64,000 nucleotides of DNA from Eunapius fragilis (taxonomy: Eukaryota > Porifera > Demospongiae > Spongillida > Spongillidae). Where the stretch lies: assembly GCA_963681505.1 (NCBI GenBank), contig OY811973.1, positions 13,204,268 to 13,268,267 on the forward strand, given 5' to 3'. Position numbers and translations under genes: made by a program. How positions within the stretch are numbered: position 1 is the stretch's first letter; each line of letters opens with the position of its first letter. This document shows positions 22,211 to 33,074 of this stretch, piece after piece. The notes below the pieces were generated by a model. That model searched no databases. It worked only from the letters and a program-made list of their open reading frames with translations, and had not been told where the DNA came from.

Positions 22211-22815
22211 GTACTGAATGTATGGATGTGATGGGCTAGTGCTGGTGGTGTGTACTGAATGTATGGATGTGATGGACTAGTGCTGGTGGTGTGTACTGAA
22301 TGTATGGATGTGATGGGCTAGTGCTGGTGGTGTGTACTGAATGTATGGATGTGATGGGCTAGTGCTGGTGGTGTGTACTGAATGTATGGATTTGATGGGC
22401 TAGTGCAGGTGGTGTGTACTGAATGTATGGATGTGATGGTCTAGTGCTGGTGGTGTGTACTGAATGTATGGATGTGATGGGCTAGTGCTGATGGTGTGTA
22501 CTGAATGTATGGATGTGATGGGCTAGTGCTGGTGGTGTGTACTGAATGTATGGATGTGATGGGCTAGTGCTGGTGGTGTGTACTGAATGTATGGATGTGA
22601 TGGGTTAGTGCTGGGGGTGTGTACTGAATGTATGGATGTGATGGGCTAGTGCTGGTGGTGTGTACTGAATGTATGGATGTGATGGGCTAGTGCTGGTGGT
22701 GTGTATGGATGTGATGGGCTAGTGCTGGTGGTGTGTACTGAATGTGTGGATGTGATGGGCTAGTGCTGGTGGTGTGTACTGAATGTGTGGATGTGATGGG
22801 CTAGGGCTGGTGGTG
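22211..22815 (+). repeat. 41-bp minisatellite, about 15 units
   Basis: The unit begins GTACTGAATGTATGGATGTG and continues ATGGGCTAGTGCTGGTGGTGT, with a 41-bp period, few substitutions and one shortened unit near 22,700. It is present only in the spacer. Confidence 0.95.
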
Positions 22816-22882
22816 TCAGCACCAATTAATATTACACTCATTTGTACATTTCCATTTCAAGGGGCGAATGGTAACCTTATCT

Positions 22883-23283
22883 CTATCCCCTATTTCCTCT
22901 GACACTACCTACACACCTACCATTGAGGTCTACTGGAATGGCCCCAAGTTGTTTTGTGTAAGTGTACGAAGTATTAAAAAAGCGAGGTTCAGAGCCAGCA
23001 GTATGATACCTATGCCCTACTAAAATATCATTGTCTCCTAATTTCATTGCATTAATTTCACGGATAGTTTTTAGCAATAAAATGACCCTGCTTTTGCTCT
23101 TTGTACATTTAGTGCTTTAGAAACCAATGCCTCTGCATCAATCTTACTTACTGCTGAACGGGCAGATCTAGTAACAACCTTTTGAGCTAGCAATGGATGA
23201 GACTTACAAAAGGCATCATTTACTTCACTTAGAAGCTCACTATCCCTAAGAATAGCTTTTTCAAGACCACCATTATACTCCAT
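22883..23283 (-). pseudogene. Fragment of the PEKKR-type transposon ORF
   Basis: The first frame (23,283 to 23,071) reads VNDAFCKSHPLLAQKVVTRS and VSKALNVQRAKAGS. It is continued, after a one-base frame change, by LLKTIREINAMK, HTAGSEPRFFNTSYTY and VDLNGRCVG (to 22,883). I recall the order KAL..R..HAGSLLKTVRSI, then HTASSEPYFYDSAY, then ENGRC, as the conserved C-terminal part of the PEKKR-repeat sponge ORF seen at 16,763. Only this part survives. Confidence 0.5.
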
Positions 23284-24070
23284 TAGTGCATGGGATATGG
23301 GAGAAGGATATGGTTGCAGTTATTTTCATTTCACCTAGTTCTAGATCCCCTTGCAACTGCCATACAGTTGCGTGCAACAGCAGGCAAAATACAAGGGCTA
23401 GACAAAAGCGGTTTTTGGGGGAGGGGGAAAAGAAAACAAATCCGGGAATCGACAGGGCTGGAACATATCCATTGCTGCCGCGTTTCTATATGTGGTCGAT
23501 GAATAACTATGCTCTTGGCGTCAGATAAGGAAGCCTTTTTATACATCAGATTACTATAGACCTTATTTGATGAACGATGAAGCATTTATTTACTTTTAAT
23601 TGGAATAGGATTAACGGTATTCCTCCGGTACTTGTGTATTGAAGGAATGGCCCACGAAGTATTGGAGGATACCGTTAATCCAATTGAACGCATTACAATG
23701 AGATATAGACACTACTGTAAACACCATGCGCAAGCTTTACATGTGAAGTGAATGGTTTTGTGCAGATCCGTGCTGTACATACTAGGGCAAGCCTACTACC
23801 GCGTTTGGTCAGGTAGTAGGGTGACAAGCTCGACCAAACGCGGCAGTAGACCGCCCGACTATGCTGTACAAATGTTGCATGCACAGCCTTTTAATGTTAA
23901 TTAAACATGCCATAACATACCTTTGGGTAGTTCTTTGACCCCTACGGTACGGGATTGAAAATGCTATACCATTAGAAATTGCGGAGGCCCTCCAGTAATT
24001 TATTAAATTACGAACAAATTACGGACGAAATGCAGGAATCGCCAGCTGATATCGCCCTACATTGTATCAT
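23284..24070. other. Mixed repeat DNA with two small hairpins
   Basis: No convincing gene. Two hairpins are clear: 23,599-23,685 (AATTGGA, TTAACGGTAT and complement) and 23,795-23,848 (TACTACCGCGTTTGGTC and complement, with a 20-bp loop). GATTGAAAATGCTATACC at 23,954 is shared with 15,959 and marks a dispersed repeat. Confidence 0.6.
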
Positions 24071-24071
24071 A

Positions 24072-24150
24072 CTTCCTGCCGATTTATCGCCTGCAACTCA
24101 AATGAATACGGGCTGTACATTTGAGTTGCAGGCGATAAATCGGCAGGAAG
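24072..24150. mobile_element. 79-bp palindromic MITE
   Basis: The arms CTTCCTGCCGATTTATCGCC plus TGCAACTCAAAT are repeated exactly as the reverse complement, with a 15-bp loop. Longer, more diverged relatives are at 26,110-26,215 and 57,708-57,809. All three are followed or preceded by GTGTATGCTGGCC or its complement. Confidence 0.85.
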
Positions 24151-24718
24151 TCGATCCGTGTATGCTGGCCTTAAGAAACCTATAACTTCATAGGACAGGT
24201 AAGGTACATTTAGGCACAGTACGATTCCTAAAGCAGTTCAGATGGTTGCTGCACCCGACGAATGTGTCGGTAGAGCCAGCTTCTAAACAGTTTGTGTTGT
24301 ATAATGTGTAATACATGTACTAGTAAGTTTGCGTATACCAACGCGGGTTCAATTTGAATTTCGGTAGCTGTAAGAAGAGGTTACGGCTTGAAGCGCTATG
24401 ACGAAGCCGAAACTGTAGCGCAGAGAAAGACGTAGTCTATTGCGTGGTGCTTGTTTCAAAAACCTATACACTTCGAGATTCGGTAATATCTTCGAGACTC
24501 GTAGCTTCAAACCTCGATTTTGTCTATACATACCTCATGTGGCTCGCAGGTTTTTGTAGGGTCATGGGTAAAGGACGTGGGCTGAAACGTGGTTTTATAA
24601 CAAGCCAATAGAGCTCTTTCATGGTCACATGACGCGTGGGCTTTAATTGTTTTATTGTCTGCCATATTGGTGCTCGGTTTACTATGGAAATATATGGGCT
24701 TACGCTCGGTTTTGGTAG
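24151..24718. other. Unassigned spacer
   Basis: No coding or repeat signal I can support, apart from the TATGCTGGCC flank at 24,161 that is homologous to the 17-bp minisatellite unit. Confidence 0.4.
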
Positions 24719-24800
24719 TCTCGTACCCAGACCCACGCCACAGCAGCGGGTGGATTACATCACCGCTACGTGGAAGTAGGGTCTGGAGAATCTCTCGGCA
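24719..24800. mobile_element. CTCGTACCCAGACCC-ended MITE fragment
   Basis: TCTCGTACCCAGACCCACGC, then GGTGGATTACATC, then a complementary GGGTCTGGAGA stretch: the same plan as the 97-bp MITE at 15,795 but more worn. Confidence 0.6.
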
Positions 24801-24878
24801 AAATCGTGGCCAGTGGAATGTAATGATTAATATTAATTCATACCACTGTCACGCGCTGCGGGTGACTAGGCAATTAAG

Positions 24879-25244
24879 ATGGCTTCATTGTGCGTTATGT
24901 GTGGCTTTCAGTCGGTGCCGAAGCAGAGAAGGTTATTGCACAGCACCTCTACAGTTTACGTATTACCCTTGCCGAGGCGACTAACGCACGATAGAATGGA
25001 CGTCGATATCGATGTACCTTCCAGTGTGCTTTGTATAAGATGTTTTAGGTTGCTTGATAAATGCATCAAATTGAAGCGCGAACTAGATTTGGCGGAGCAA
25101 GAAGCAGCAGCTTGTGTTAAAGTGACGTCTGATACATATACAGCTCCTTCTGTCTCCTCTGAGGTTCATACTCCAGTGCAAAGAAAGAGGTCATCTGATA
25201 ATCGTGGTGACCTAGTGGGTAATCAATTGTCACCTGTAGTGTCG
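24879..25244 (+). CDS. Putative first exon with a ZAD-like zinc domain
   Basis: An open frame starts ATGGCTTCATTGTGC and reads LCVMCGF, ARG-rich QRRLLHS, then VLCIRCFRLLDKCIKLKREL and a Ser/Thr-rich region ending SPVVS. Two C-x2-C pairs about 45 residues apart plus a helical end are the pattern of zinc-finger-associated (ZAD) domains, DNA- or protein-binding modules at the N-terminus of nuclear proteins. A good donor, GTAAGA, follows at 25,245 in phase 0. No downstream exon was found before the truncated Ig of gene C, so the rest may be lost or belong to a transposon. Function unknown. Confidence 0.45.
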
Positions 25245-25494
25245 GTAAGATGAGTTGGATAAGCCTTCCGCTCCCTGCATGTCTAGTAGAAGGGCATCGC
25301 TGTTTGCGTCTCCTGCATACACTGCTGTAGCATCTCTCCTTGTTATGCACCTATCATTGTTACGTGAGACCCCCCTCCCCTGGGGCGAAGTCGGGATTAG
25401 GTGGGGATTTGACGCGTGAATATCATAACTGGCCACACATTTGACCGTAGTCGGGCACGCGTTTGACCTTTTATCAGACCACGTAGTATAACAG

Positions 25495-25692
25495 CAAGTT
25501 CTTCAAGTGGCACATGTGGACCCTTCACAGCAACCAACACACCTCCTCTTACAAATAACACCTACTGTTTTACCTCCACCCTCTCTGTGGTGGTCACACC
25601 AGCAATGGATGGTCTGGTGGTCTCATGTTCCAGCTACAATATAGGAACTGCTACAAGCACTTGTATAGGAAATGCAACCATATCAATCCTTG
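25495..25692 (+). pseudogene. Truncated Ig-like exon of gene C
   Basis: The second half of the Ig-like exon: SSSGTCGPFTATNTPPLTNN, then STLSVVVTPAMDGLVVSC, and donor GGTGAGCC at 25,693. It is closest to the Ig exon of gene E at 58,068-58,458, including matching intron sequence downstream. The first half, with the first cysteine and tryptophan, is missing; upstream sequence is unrelated. Gene C is therefore probably not expressed as a whole receptor. Confidence 0.8.
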
Positions 25693-26109
25693 GTGAGCCA
25701 TGGTGTGTATTGAACGTTAAATAATACTTGAACCATTATATAGAACAAACATAATAAGTTCTCTTACATTCTAGACACATTAGGTCCTCATTACAGAAGC
25801 TAATTACTGCATACATTTTGGTTTTTAATATGACAAGATTTGCTCAAGGAGATAGAATAGCTGAGTTAAGGACTCTTAAGCCGACCATACACTAGGCAAC
25901 ATGTTGCGCGCAACACTATGAATTTTAGCAAAATTCTAGGTAAACTAATGTTTTACTGAAAGTATAATTTGATTCATTGAGTTGCATGCAACATTGTTGC
26001 ATAGTGTGTGGTCGCCTTTAAGATTTTTTCTTTGCTTCACTGCTGGAACTGTTTCAAGACTGATAGTGTTTCGATTGGAGTCATTCATTTCAGATGTAAT
26101 GATGTAAGA

Positions 26110-26215
26110 CTTCCTGGCGATTTATCACCTACAACTCAAATTAGTTTTGTAAAACATTTGTTTACTAAATTTTACTCATATTCATTTAAGTATCAGGTAA
26201 TAAGTTGGCAGGAAG
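26110..26215. mobile_element. Palindromic MITE in intron of gene C
   Basis: CTTCCTGGCGATTTATCACC mirrors GGTAATAAGTTGGCAGGAAG with imperfect arms. The same element is at 57,708-57,809 in the matching intron of gene E. Confidence 0.75.
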
Positions 26216-26224
26216 TGGACCTGT

Positions 26225-27540
26225 GTATGCTGGCCATTAGGGTATGCCAGCCATTAGGGTATGCCGGCCATTAGGGTATGCTGGCCATTAGGGTATGCCG
26301 GCCATTAGGGTATGCCGGCCATTAGAGTATGCTGGCCATTAGAGTATGCTGGGCATTAGGGTATGCTGGCCATTAGGGTATGCTGGCCATTAGGGTATGC
26401 CGGCCATTAGGGTATGCTGGCCGTTAGGGTATGCCGGCCATTAGGGTATGCCGGCCGTTAGGGTATGCCGGCCATTAGGGTATGCCGGCCATTAGGGTAT
26501 GCCGGCCATTAGAGTATGCTGGGCATTAGGGTATGCTGGCCATTAGGGTATGCTGGCCATTAGGGTATGCCGGCCATTAGGGTATGCTGGCCGTTAGGGT
26601 ATGCCGGCCATTAGGGTATGCCGGCCGTTAGGGTATGCTGGCCATTAGGGTATGCCGGCCATTAGAGTATGCTGGCCATTAGGGTATGCCGGCCGTTAGG
26701 GTATGCCAGCCATTAGGATATGCTGGCCGTTAGGGTATGCTGGCCGTTAGGGTATGTCGGCCATTAGGGTATGCTGGGCATTAGGGTATGCCAGCCATTA
26801 GGGTATGCTGACCATTAGGGTATGCCGGCCATTAGGGTATGCTGGCCGTTAGGGTATGCCGGCCATTAGAGTATGCTGGCCATTAGGGTATGCCAGCCAT
26901 TAGGGTATGCTGGCCGTTAGGGTATGCCGGCCATTAGGGTATGCCGGCCATTAGGGTATGCCAGCCATTAGGGTATGCTGGCCGTTAGGGTATGCTGGCC
27001 GTTAGGGTATGTCGGCCATTAGGGTATGCCGGCCGTTAGGGTATGCCGGCCATTAGGGTATGCCGGCCATTAGGGTATGCCGGCCATTAGGGTATGCCGG
27101 CCATTAGGGTATGCCGGCCATTAGGGTATGCTGGCCATTAGGGTATGCCGGCCATTAGGGTATGCTGGCCGTTAGGGTATGCCGGCCATTAGAGTATGCT
27201 GGCCATTAGGGTATGCCAGCCATTAGGGTATGCTGGCCGTTAGGGTATGCCGGCCATTAGGGTATGCCGGCCATTAGGGTATGCCAGCCATTAGGGTATG
27301 CTGGCCGTTAGGGTATGCTGGCCGTTAGGGTATGTCGGCCATTAGGGTATGCTGGGCATTAGGGTATGCTGGCCATTAGGGTATGCCGGCCATTAGGGTA
27401 TGCCGGCCGTTAGGGTATGCCGGCCATTAGGGTATGCCGGCCATTAGGGTATGCCGGCCATTAGGGTATGCTGGCCGTTAGGGTATGCTGGCCATTAGGG
27501 TATGCCGGCCGTTTGGGTATGCCGGCCGTTAGTGGATGCC
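26225..27540 (+). repeat. 17-bp minisatellite, about 77 units
   Basis: The unit is TATGCCGGCCATTAGGG with C/T at position 6 and A/G at position 11 as the main variants. Longer-period structure is visible: a block near 26,342 recurs at 26,512 (170 bp, ten units) and one of about 200 bp at 26,821 recurs at 27,144 (323 bp, 19 units). Each unit contains TTAGGG. A single unit exists at the equivalent place in gene E (about 57,681-57,697). Confidence 0.97.
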
Positions 27541-28469
27541 CTGTTCCTCGATTGTATGTTTTAATAAATTTACCATGGTCAAGCAGTTGGTACACTAAAA
27601 GAACCCCAGGTATGTAACTACATGTAATGAGGTGAATTTGTGCCACTCCTCAAGTCTGTGAGTCCTGATGGGACAAAGCCAAGTGCTAAATTCATAGATA
27701 TGTATAAGAATGTACATGTACATGATTCATTTTGTATTTGTTGGGGGCATTTATAAGATAGTGAGAGAATGCCTTCAATGCAGTCAGCTGATGTGATGCA
27801 CAGAAAATAAGTCTTCACAAAAGTACAATTGGCAGAAACTTTCTCCCCAGTACAGTGGAACCCTAAATGCTGTAGTAGGGACACTGGACACACCTTGAAT
27901 CACTAAAGTATCATTGACTTAAAAACATAATGAACTCCTGAAATAGGGACACTTCAATAATCTGTCACTTGAGGTGGTGTCCACATTAGACTGTATATAC
28001 CCTAAACCCTCACCTTAACCCTAATCAGGGCTCTTGTGGTGTCCACATTAGATTGCACATGCATGTCTAAATAGTTCAACACTGTTTTCTGTCAAGTTTA
28101 AATCTTAGATAAATGAATCTGTTTGAAGCACTATCAGTTATCCAGCATAGGAACCAGTAATTTCTATGGCTATAGGCCTTGAAGCCGTTGAGCGTATTGT
28201 ATCTCAGAGCATGATAAACCACATTCCATAGTCATGCTGGCTCAATAGCTGGTCTCAAGCTATGGGATGAGGATGGGACTTAATATTCAACTTTTCAATG
28301 GAATTAAACAACATGAAGTGAATGTGAAAGACTTCACTTAGCAGCTACACTGTATATCAATATTGAATAGCAATAAGGACCATTTGCAGTTGCCGTGGAT
28401 ATTGGTGTAAGGTGTCATTATCTAATTCTACTACACAACAGCTTACATGTACATATCTCAATGTTTCAG
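27541..28469. other. Rest of Ig-FN3 intron of gene C
   Basis: The last 200 bases match the sequence upstream of the gene A FN3 exon (2,720-2,910). CAGTGGAACCCTAAATG at 27,854, followed by GGGACAC motifs, looks like one end of a pogo-type element; the other end was not found. Confidence 0.45.
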
Positions 28470-28718
28470 CCCCTCCCAGTGCTCCAAACATTACATCACT
28501 GACAAACATCTATTCAGACCAGCTAACAGTGACCTGGACATCTGTTCCCATGGCTACCAGCTACAATGTCAGTATCAATGGCGGCACTCCTATCTCCCTA
28601 CCTGCTAATGCTAACACATACACATTCACTGGACTGACCAATAACACAGTCTACACTGTCTCAGTGGTGGCCATCAACTGTGCTGTGACCAGCAGTGCTG
28701 CTATGGCAACTAATCCAA
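28470..28718 (+). CDS. Fibronectin III exon of gene C
   Basis: A 249-bp phase 1-1 exon with TTTCAG before and GTAAGT after. It encodes an intact FN3 domain (LTVTWTSVPMATSY, TYTFTGLTNNTVYTVSV, NCAVTSSAAMATNPS). The conserved glycine of AINCAG is valine here. The exon is intact although its neighbours (Ig, TM) are damaged, so it may be a recent pseudogene or part of a shorter product. Confidence 0.75.
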
Positions 28719-30034
28719 GTAAGTCCAGGGGTAGGTGTTGAGGGTGGGTGTGTGTTAAGCTAGATAACCGATAAGGTTTAAAAACAAATGTTATTTCTTT
28801 TATTCGTATTGTTATTAGCTGCACATATCAGGAGCTATGGTAGTAGTTCCTATATAGGAATTGACCTGGGTCATGAATTCCATTTTTTTGGACTCTGAAC
28901 TGCGACTAGCAACGTTCTCGACAAACGGACGGCGTAGATAATAGTAGAAATCATACATCAAGTTAAAGACAAATCTTTTCACGCTAGTCGGACTTTGTGC
29001 AACATATGGTTTTAGAGAACTAAAATACAAGTAGCTCACCCTAGTACCCCACTCCTATCATTCTCCAGGTTCTTCCTTTTTTTTCATATACCTCTCTATA
29101 GAATCAATTTTAGTTTATGCCGTTTGTACCAAAAGACATGTAATGATTCAGCATTTTATCTTCACTGGTCAGCAGTGCATGGCGTCGAACTAATACCTTA
29201 TTTTCATATATATGGGTCACTGTTACTATGACTACCGGCATCATACTTCTATTTCAACGCGTGACATAACAATGACATTGCATAATAAGTGTTGCTGTAC
29301 TGTGAAGCAAGTACTGAAGGATCGATTATCAGAAGTGTGCAAAGCAAAGCCCGCTCTAGTTACTGTGGCCAACACCAAACAGTTGTACTTTCTCATTAGA
29401 GAATGTTTTTCTTTACATGTTTACAACATGCAACAGTCTGCTAATTATTGTTTTAGACTATAGAATGTGGATTCGTCCAACATATCTTGGGCTGTTAAGG
29501 ACAAACAAAAGTAGGGCAATGCTTGCCGCATTGTAGATGATTAAAATTTCAGTGCCTGATACTCCAATTTTTATTCTTAAAGAAGATAATAACAATGTAA
29601 GTTCCCTTTACACTGCAACAATTCCACAAATGATAAGATCAGCTCAGGTTTCCAGTATCTCCCCCAAACATGATAAGGATGAGACACGAGTACCTTAGGG
29701 TTCTGACCTCCACCAATTAATCAAACAACTTAGACCAATAAAGAGATGTGTTGTGTGCATGTACAGTTATTGCTTGACACTTTTCATCAGTAAGCACGTT
29801 TAACCTGGTGCCCTGTGGAAACATGTGCATGTAGTTTTTCATATATTTCTGCAAGTGATGTTTTAGTATTGTTCTCTCTCTGATACTAGGGAACCTATCA
29901 GGACCAACATCATCAGCAGGTGGGTGTCCATGACAACTGTGCGCTTATGATGTACATCTGTGGTGCTACACTGTGTAGCCATAACATATGTCATTATCAT
30001 TCGGGTGTAGTACTCATAAGCAACATACATGTGT
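28719..30034. other. Intron-like region after gene C FN3
   Basis: No recognised gene. Short open stretches (28,815-29,039 minus; 29,212-29,463 plus) lack motifs. AGAGAATGTTTTTCTTTACA at about 29,398 resembles the end of the foldback MITE family. Confidence 0.4.
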
Positions 30035-30322
30035 AATGAGCCAGTTTCACGTAAGATGTGGGGATTGCATTTATCATTACGTCACGACTGATATACATTC
30101 TTGGAGTTAGTTTTGAAATCAGTGGCGGACTCAGGAACACACACTTTCCGTTTTCCAACTAGTTCCTCATGGATCCTTCGAGCTTTGGCGTGACTTCTGA
30201 GACTTGCTGTATTTCTTTCCCCCAAATCGTGTTCCCTTCCTTTCTACCTTTGCCTTCAAATCCTTTGTCTCACCAACTTTCTTATTGGAGCATGTTCTTT
30301 ACTTGTGTGAAACTGGCTCATT
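30035..30322. mobile_element. 288-bp MITE with 16-bp TIRs
   Basis: AATGAGCCAGTTTCAC at 30,035-30,050 is exactly complementary to GTGAAACTGGCTCATT at 30,307-30,322. The interior includes AGTGGCGGACTCAGGA (hAT-like) and a worn half of the foldback MITE family (about 30,225-30,310), so it is a composite. Confidence 0.7.
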
Positions 30323-31434
30323 GACCTTTTTGGGAAGAAATGCAATTGCGTGGTTTGTTTATGCCTTTTTCTCCGTATTTATTGTACATTTTCTTCTATG
30401 TCAATTCAACCTAAAGAAGGGCAAACTAACTCACACGTTTATTTTTCCCGTTGTCTGAAAAAATGTTTGTTTCCCTATTGCAAAGTCTGATGATTGAATT
30501 TGTGCATATTGGCCATAAATGAAAAATACTTCTTCTTCACCACACTGTGACAAATGACATCATACCAAAATACACCCCGCAGTATAACTGTAACAGAACG
30601 TCTTCCTCCTTAGGTCCTTGGTAAACTTACTTCCATTACATTGCTAAGAGCGTTTCAATGGCTTACCACTTACAGTGCAGTGTCATCGTGGACAATATTA
30701 TCATGCCTTTGGCTGCTTCTCTCACCTGTTAAACTGCCTTCACCTAGACTCCCATCTACTTCCAATGATCTACAGTGATAGCGAAACTCCCATTATCATA
30801 CCACCCTCATATCAACCTTGGGAAAATATTCATAGTGATGTTTTGTGTTCCTAGAGATCACTCAACCCACTGCTTATGAGATTCACTTTGTGTTGTGTTT
30901 CTCGTTAGAAAATACTCAGGATATTCTGCTGCATCTTGTATTCCTGTTAATGTAATAATAATAAGATTAATAATAATAATTCAAAGAGTGTAATATTACA
31001 GGGAAATCACAGTAATACTGCCTACGTCAAATACAGTAGAGCACGAAAAGAAAAGAATGCACACTGACGTCTAGATCTGAATCACACACACAGTTCAATA
31101 GCCAATAGAAAGTTCTAGAACATGCATGCCCAACACATGTATAATTAACACCTAAAAGCAAGCCAGGTCATGCCAAAGCATGCTCCTTAACACTTTGTGA
31201 TGGAATCTCATTAGAAGGTGGTTTACCCAGGACTGTTGATTCCCCCAGCTGTATTAACGGAATACTACTGCTGCACCCTTTGGCTCCAAAGATAACAAAC
31301 TTAGCTGTACAGTACCGTGTATCACGCAACATGATATGGTTGACAAATGTGTACGGTAGCATACAAATTGTAGCCGCAACATTGTACTCCAACACAATGT
31401 CCGTCTAGCAGCCCCTCAATCAGGGTATTATTGC
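30323..31434. other. Unassigned spacer
   Basis: AT-rich, with a small AATAAT repeat near 30,955-30,980. No gene or element was supported. Confidence 0.4.
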
Positions 31435-32116
31435 TTGCAAGTGGCGGGCGAAGCTTGTGTCATGGTTGATGGAGAAGGTGGGGCGGGGGCGGGACAAGCT
31501 GGGCTGCTGGCTTCTCCAGATGTGAAGCAGGCTATGTTGTGGGCGTGGGATGCACTGAAGGACATTCCTGATGAGGTGGTTAAGACTGCTGGCAAAAGGT
31601 CAGTATCCTCCCCCTTCGAGGTGAACCAGAGGTACATCGAGGACAAGGAGAAGGTCAGTACAGGCCATGCTCAGAGCAGCAGATCATGTTGCTGATCTTT
31701 TTGGAAAGCTGAGCATAGTTTTCTCTGAATTGGAGGAGGAGGTTGTACGTGAGTTCGATTCTCCTTGGATGCTAATGGAGGAGGGGATGGATGCACTGGA
31801 TGTGTTGACTCCTGTGGTGAGCCTGACTATTATGATGCTTTCATGAAGGTGATTCTGACGTAGAGCTACATGTAGGTAGGTAGTGAACAAGCCTGCTGTC
31901 ATTTCGTTGAATCAGGCTCGCGAGAAGATGAGGGAGCCCATGGTGTTATTTGAGTCTCTCATTGCCTCCAGACAAAACCAAGCTCATAGGGAGCATTGGG
32001 TAGATCAGTTGGCAATGTTTCACAAGATTCAGGACCAGCTCACAATGTACAAGGAGCCACCGCCTGAGGCGCGGTCAGAAATCTCTGACTTTTTTCAGCC
32101 TAATGACAATGACTAG
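31435..32116 (+). pseudogene. Unrecognised coding remnant
   Basis: Coding-like sequence in shifting frames: SPDVKQAMLWAWDALKDIPD, FEVNQRYIEDKEK, then in another frame ADHVADLFGKLSIVFSELEE and MEEGMDALDVLTPV, and finally LNQAREKMREPMVLFESLIA to a stop after FFQPNDND (32,114-32,116). Composition is acidic and helical. A possible donor GTGAGC follows TPV at about 31,816. I do not recognise the family; it could be a decayed host gene or a transposon accessory ORF. Confidence 0.35.
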
Positions 32117-32385
32117 AAACAGATTTGGTTGGTAATGAAGTCCACTTGATTCTCGAGTGTTTGATGTGCCCCTACCCTCTTACCTCATATCAACCTGGTG
32201 TATTCCGTTAATAACTGCTGGCAGGGGTATAGTTGACATAAACCACAAGATTCCTTCACAAGGTGAATCTCATTAGCGATGGGTTGAGGCGATTGCTAGG
32301 AACACAAAACCCTAGCCTAACATCACTATGCTTACTGCACCCTCATATAAACCCCATGGTTGATAGACGGGTAGGGATACTGTAT

Positions 32386-32740
32386 AGGATTTGATCCCTA
32401 CTATGAAAATCATTAAAAACACACGACCCATTTATAACGGGACTCCTGACAATCGGATCGTTTAGCTAATTGTTGTAATCGAACAAGAAGACAAAAGTTA
32501 GTAATTTCGTCGTTTTTTTCATGTCGCAAAACCGCGTGGTTGTAGAGAATAAAAGGTTACTGCCCGCCAGTCCAGGAATAACCTCCTCCTTGACCATGCA
32601 TAACTTGGGATAGGAATACAGTTAAGGAATGGAAATTTCACCAATTATAGCTTTAGAATTGGCTGGAGGAGTGCCTACTGTGATCAAATAGTCAACTACA
32701 TGTATACGGTCAGTGTAAGATGTATAATTAGATATGAGAA
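32386..32740 (+). repeat. Dispersed repeat R, copy 2
   Basis: Starts TATAGGATTTGATCCCTACT and contains AAAACCGCGTGGTTGTAGAG, like copy 1 at 16,150. It directly precedes foldback MITE copy b. Confidence 0.7.
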
Positions 32741-32751
32741 AAAATCTATGA

Positions 32752-33038
32752 ATCAAGTAACTAAAAACCTTCTCTATGTGAAAGTTGGTGGGATATAGGG
32801 TTTGAAGGCACTGGTGGTGTAAAAAGCAAGGAAACAAGGGTCTGTAATAGTAAGGGAAAATATCATAGTCCTATATTTAGCACACAAACATAGTATATGC
32901 TACAAATGGGCTATATATAGGACTATGACATTTTCCCTTACTATTACAGACCCTTGTTTCCTTGCTTTTTACACCACCAGTGCCTTCAAATCCTATATCC
33001 CACCAACTTTCTCATAGAGAATGTTTTTAGTTATTTAT
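32752..33038. mobile_element. Foldback MITE copy b
   Basis: Same palindromic plan as 17,339-17,633: TTCTCTATGTGAAAGTTGGT mirrored by ACCAACTTTCTCATAGAGAA, with GACCCTTGTTTCC arms and a central loop around 32,890-32,910. Confidence 0.9.
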
Positions 33039-33074
33039 GTCATCTATGGCACTTGCAGATGAACAAATTGTTAA

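Noticed and set aside
26225-27540. CRISPR-like array or true telomere
   Set aside because: The 17-bp units are contiguous without spacers, and TTAGGG occurs only once per 17 bp, so it is an ordinary minisatellite in animal DNA.
28001-28025. CCCTAA-like telomeric sequence
   Set aside because: Only two or three imperfect hexamers; not an array.
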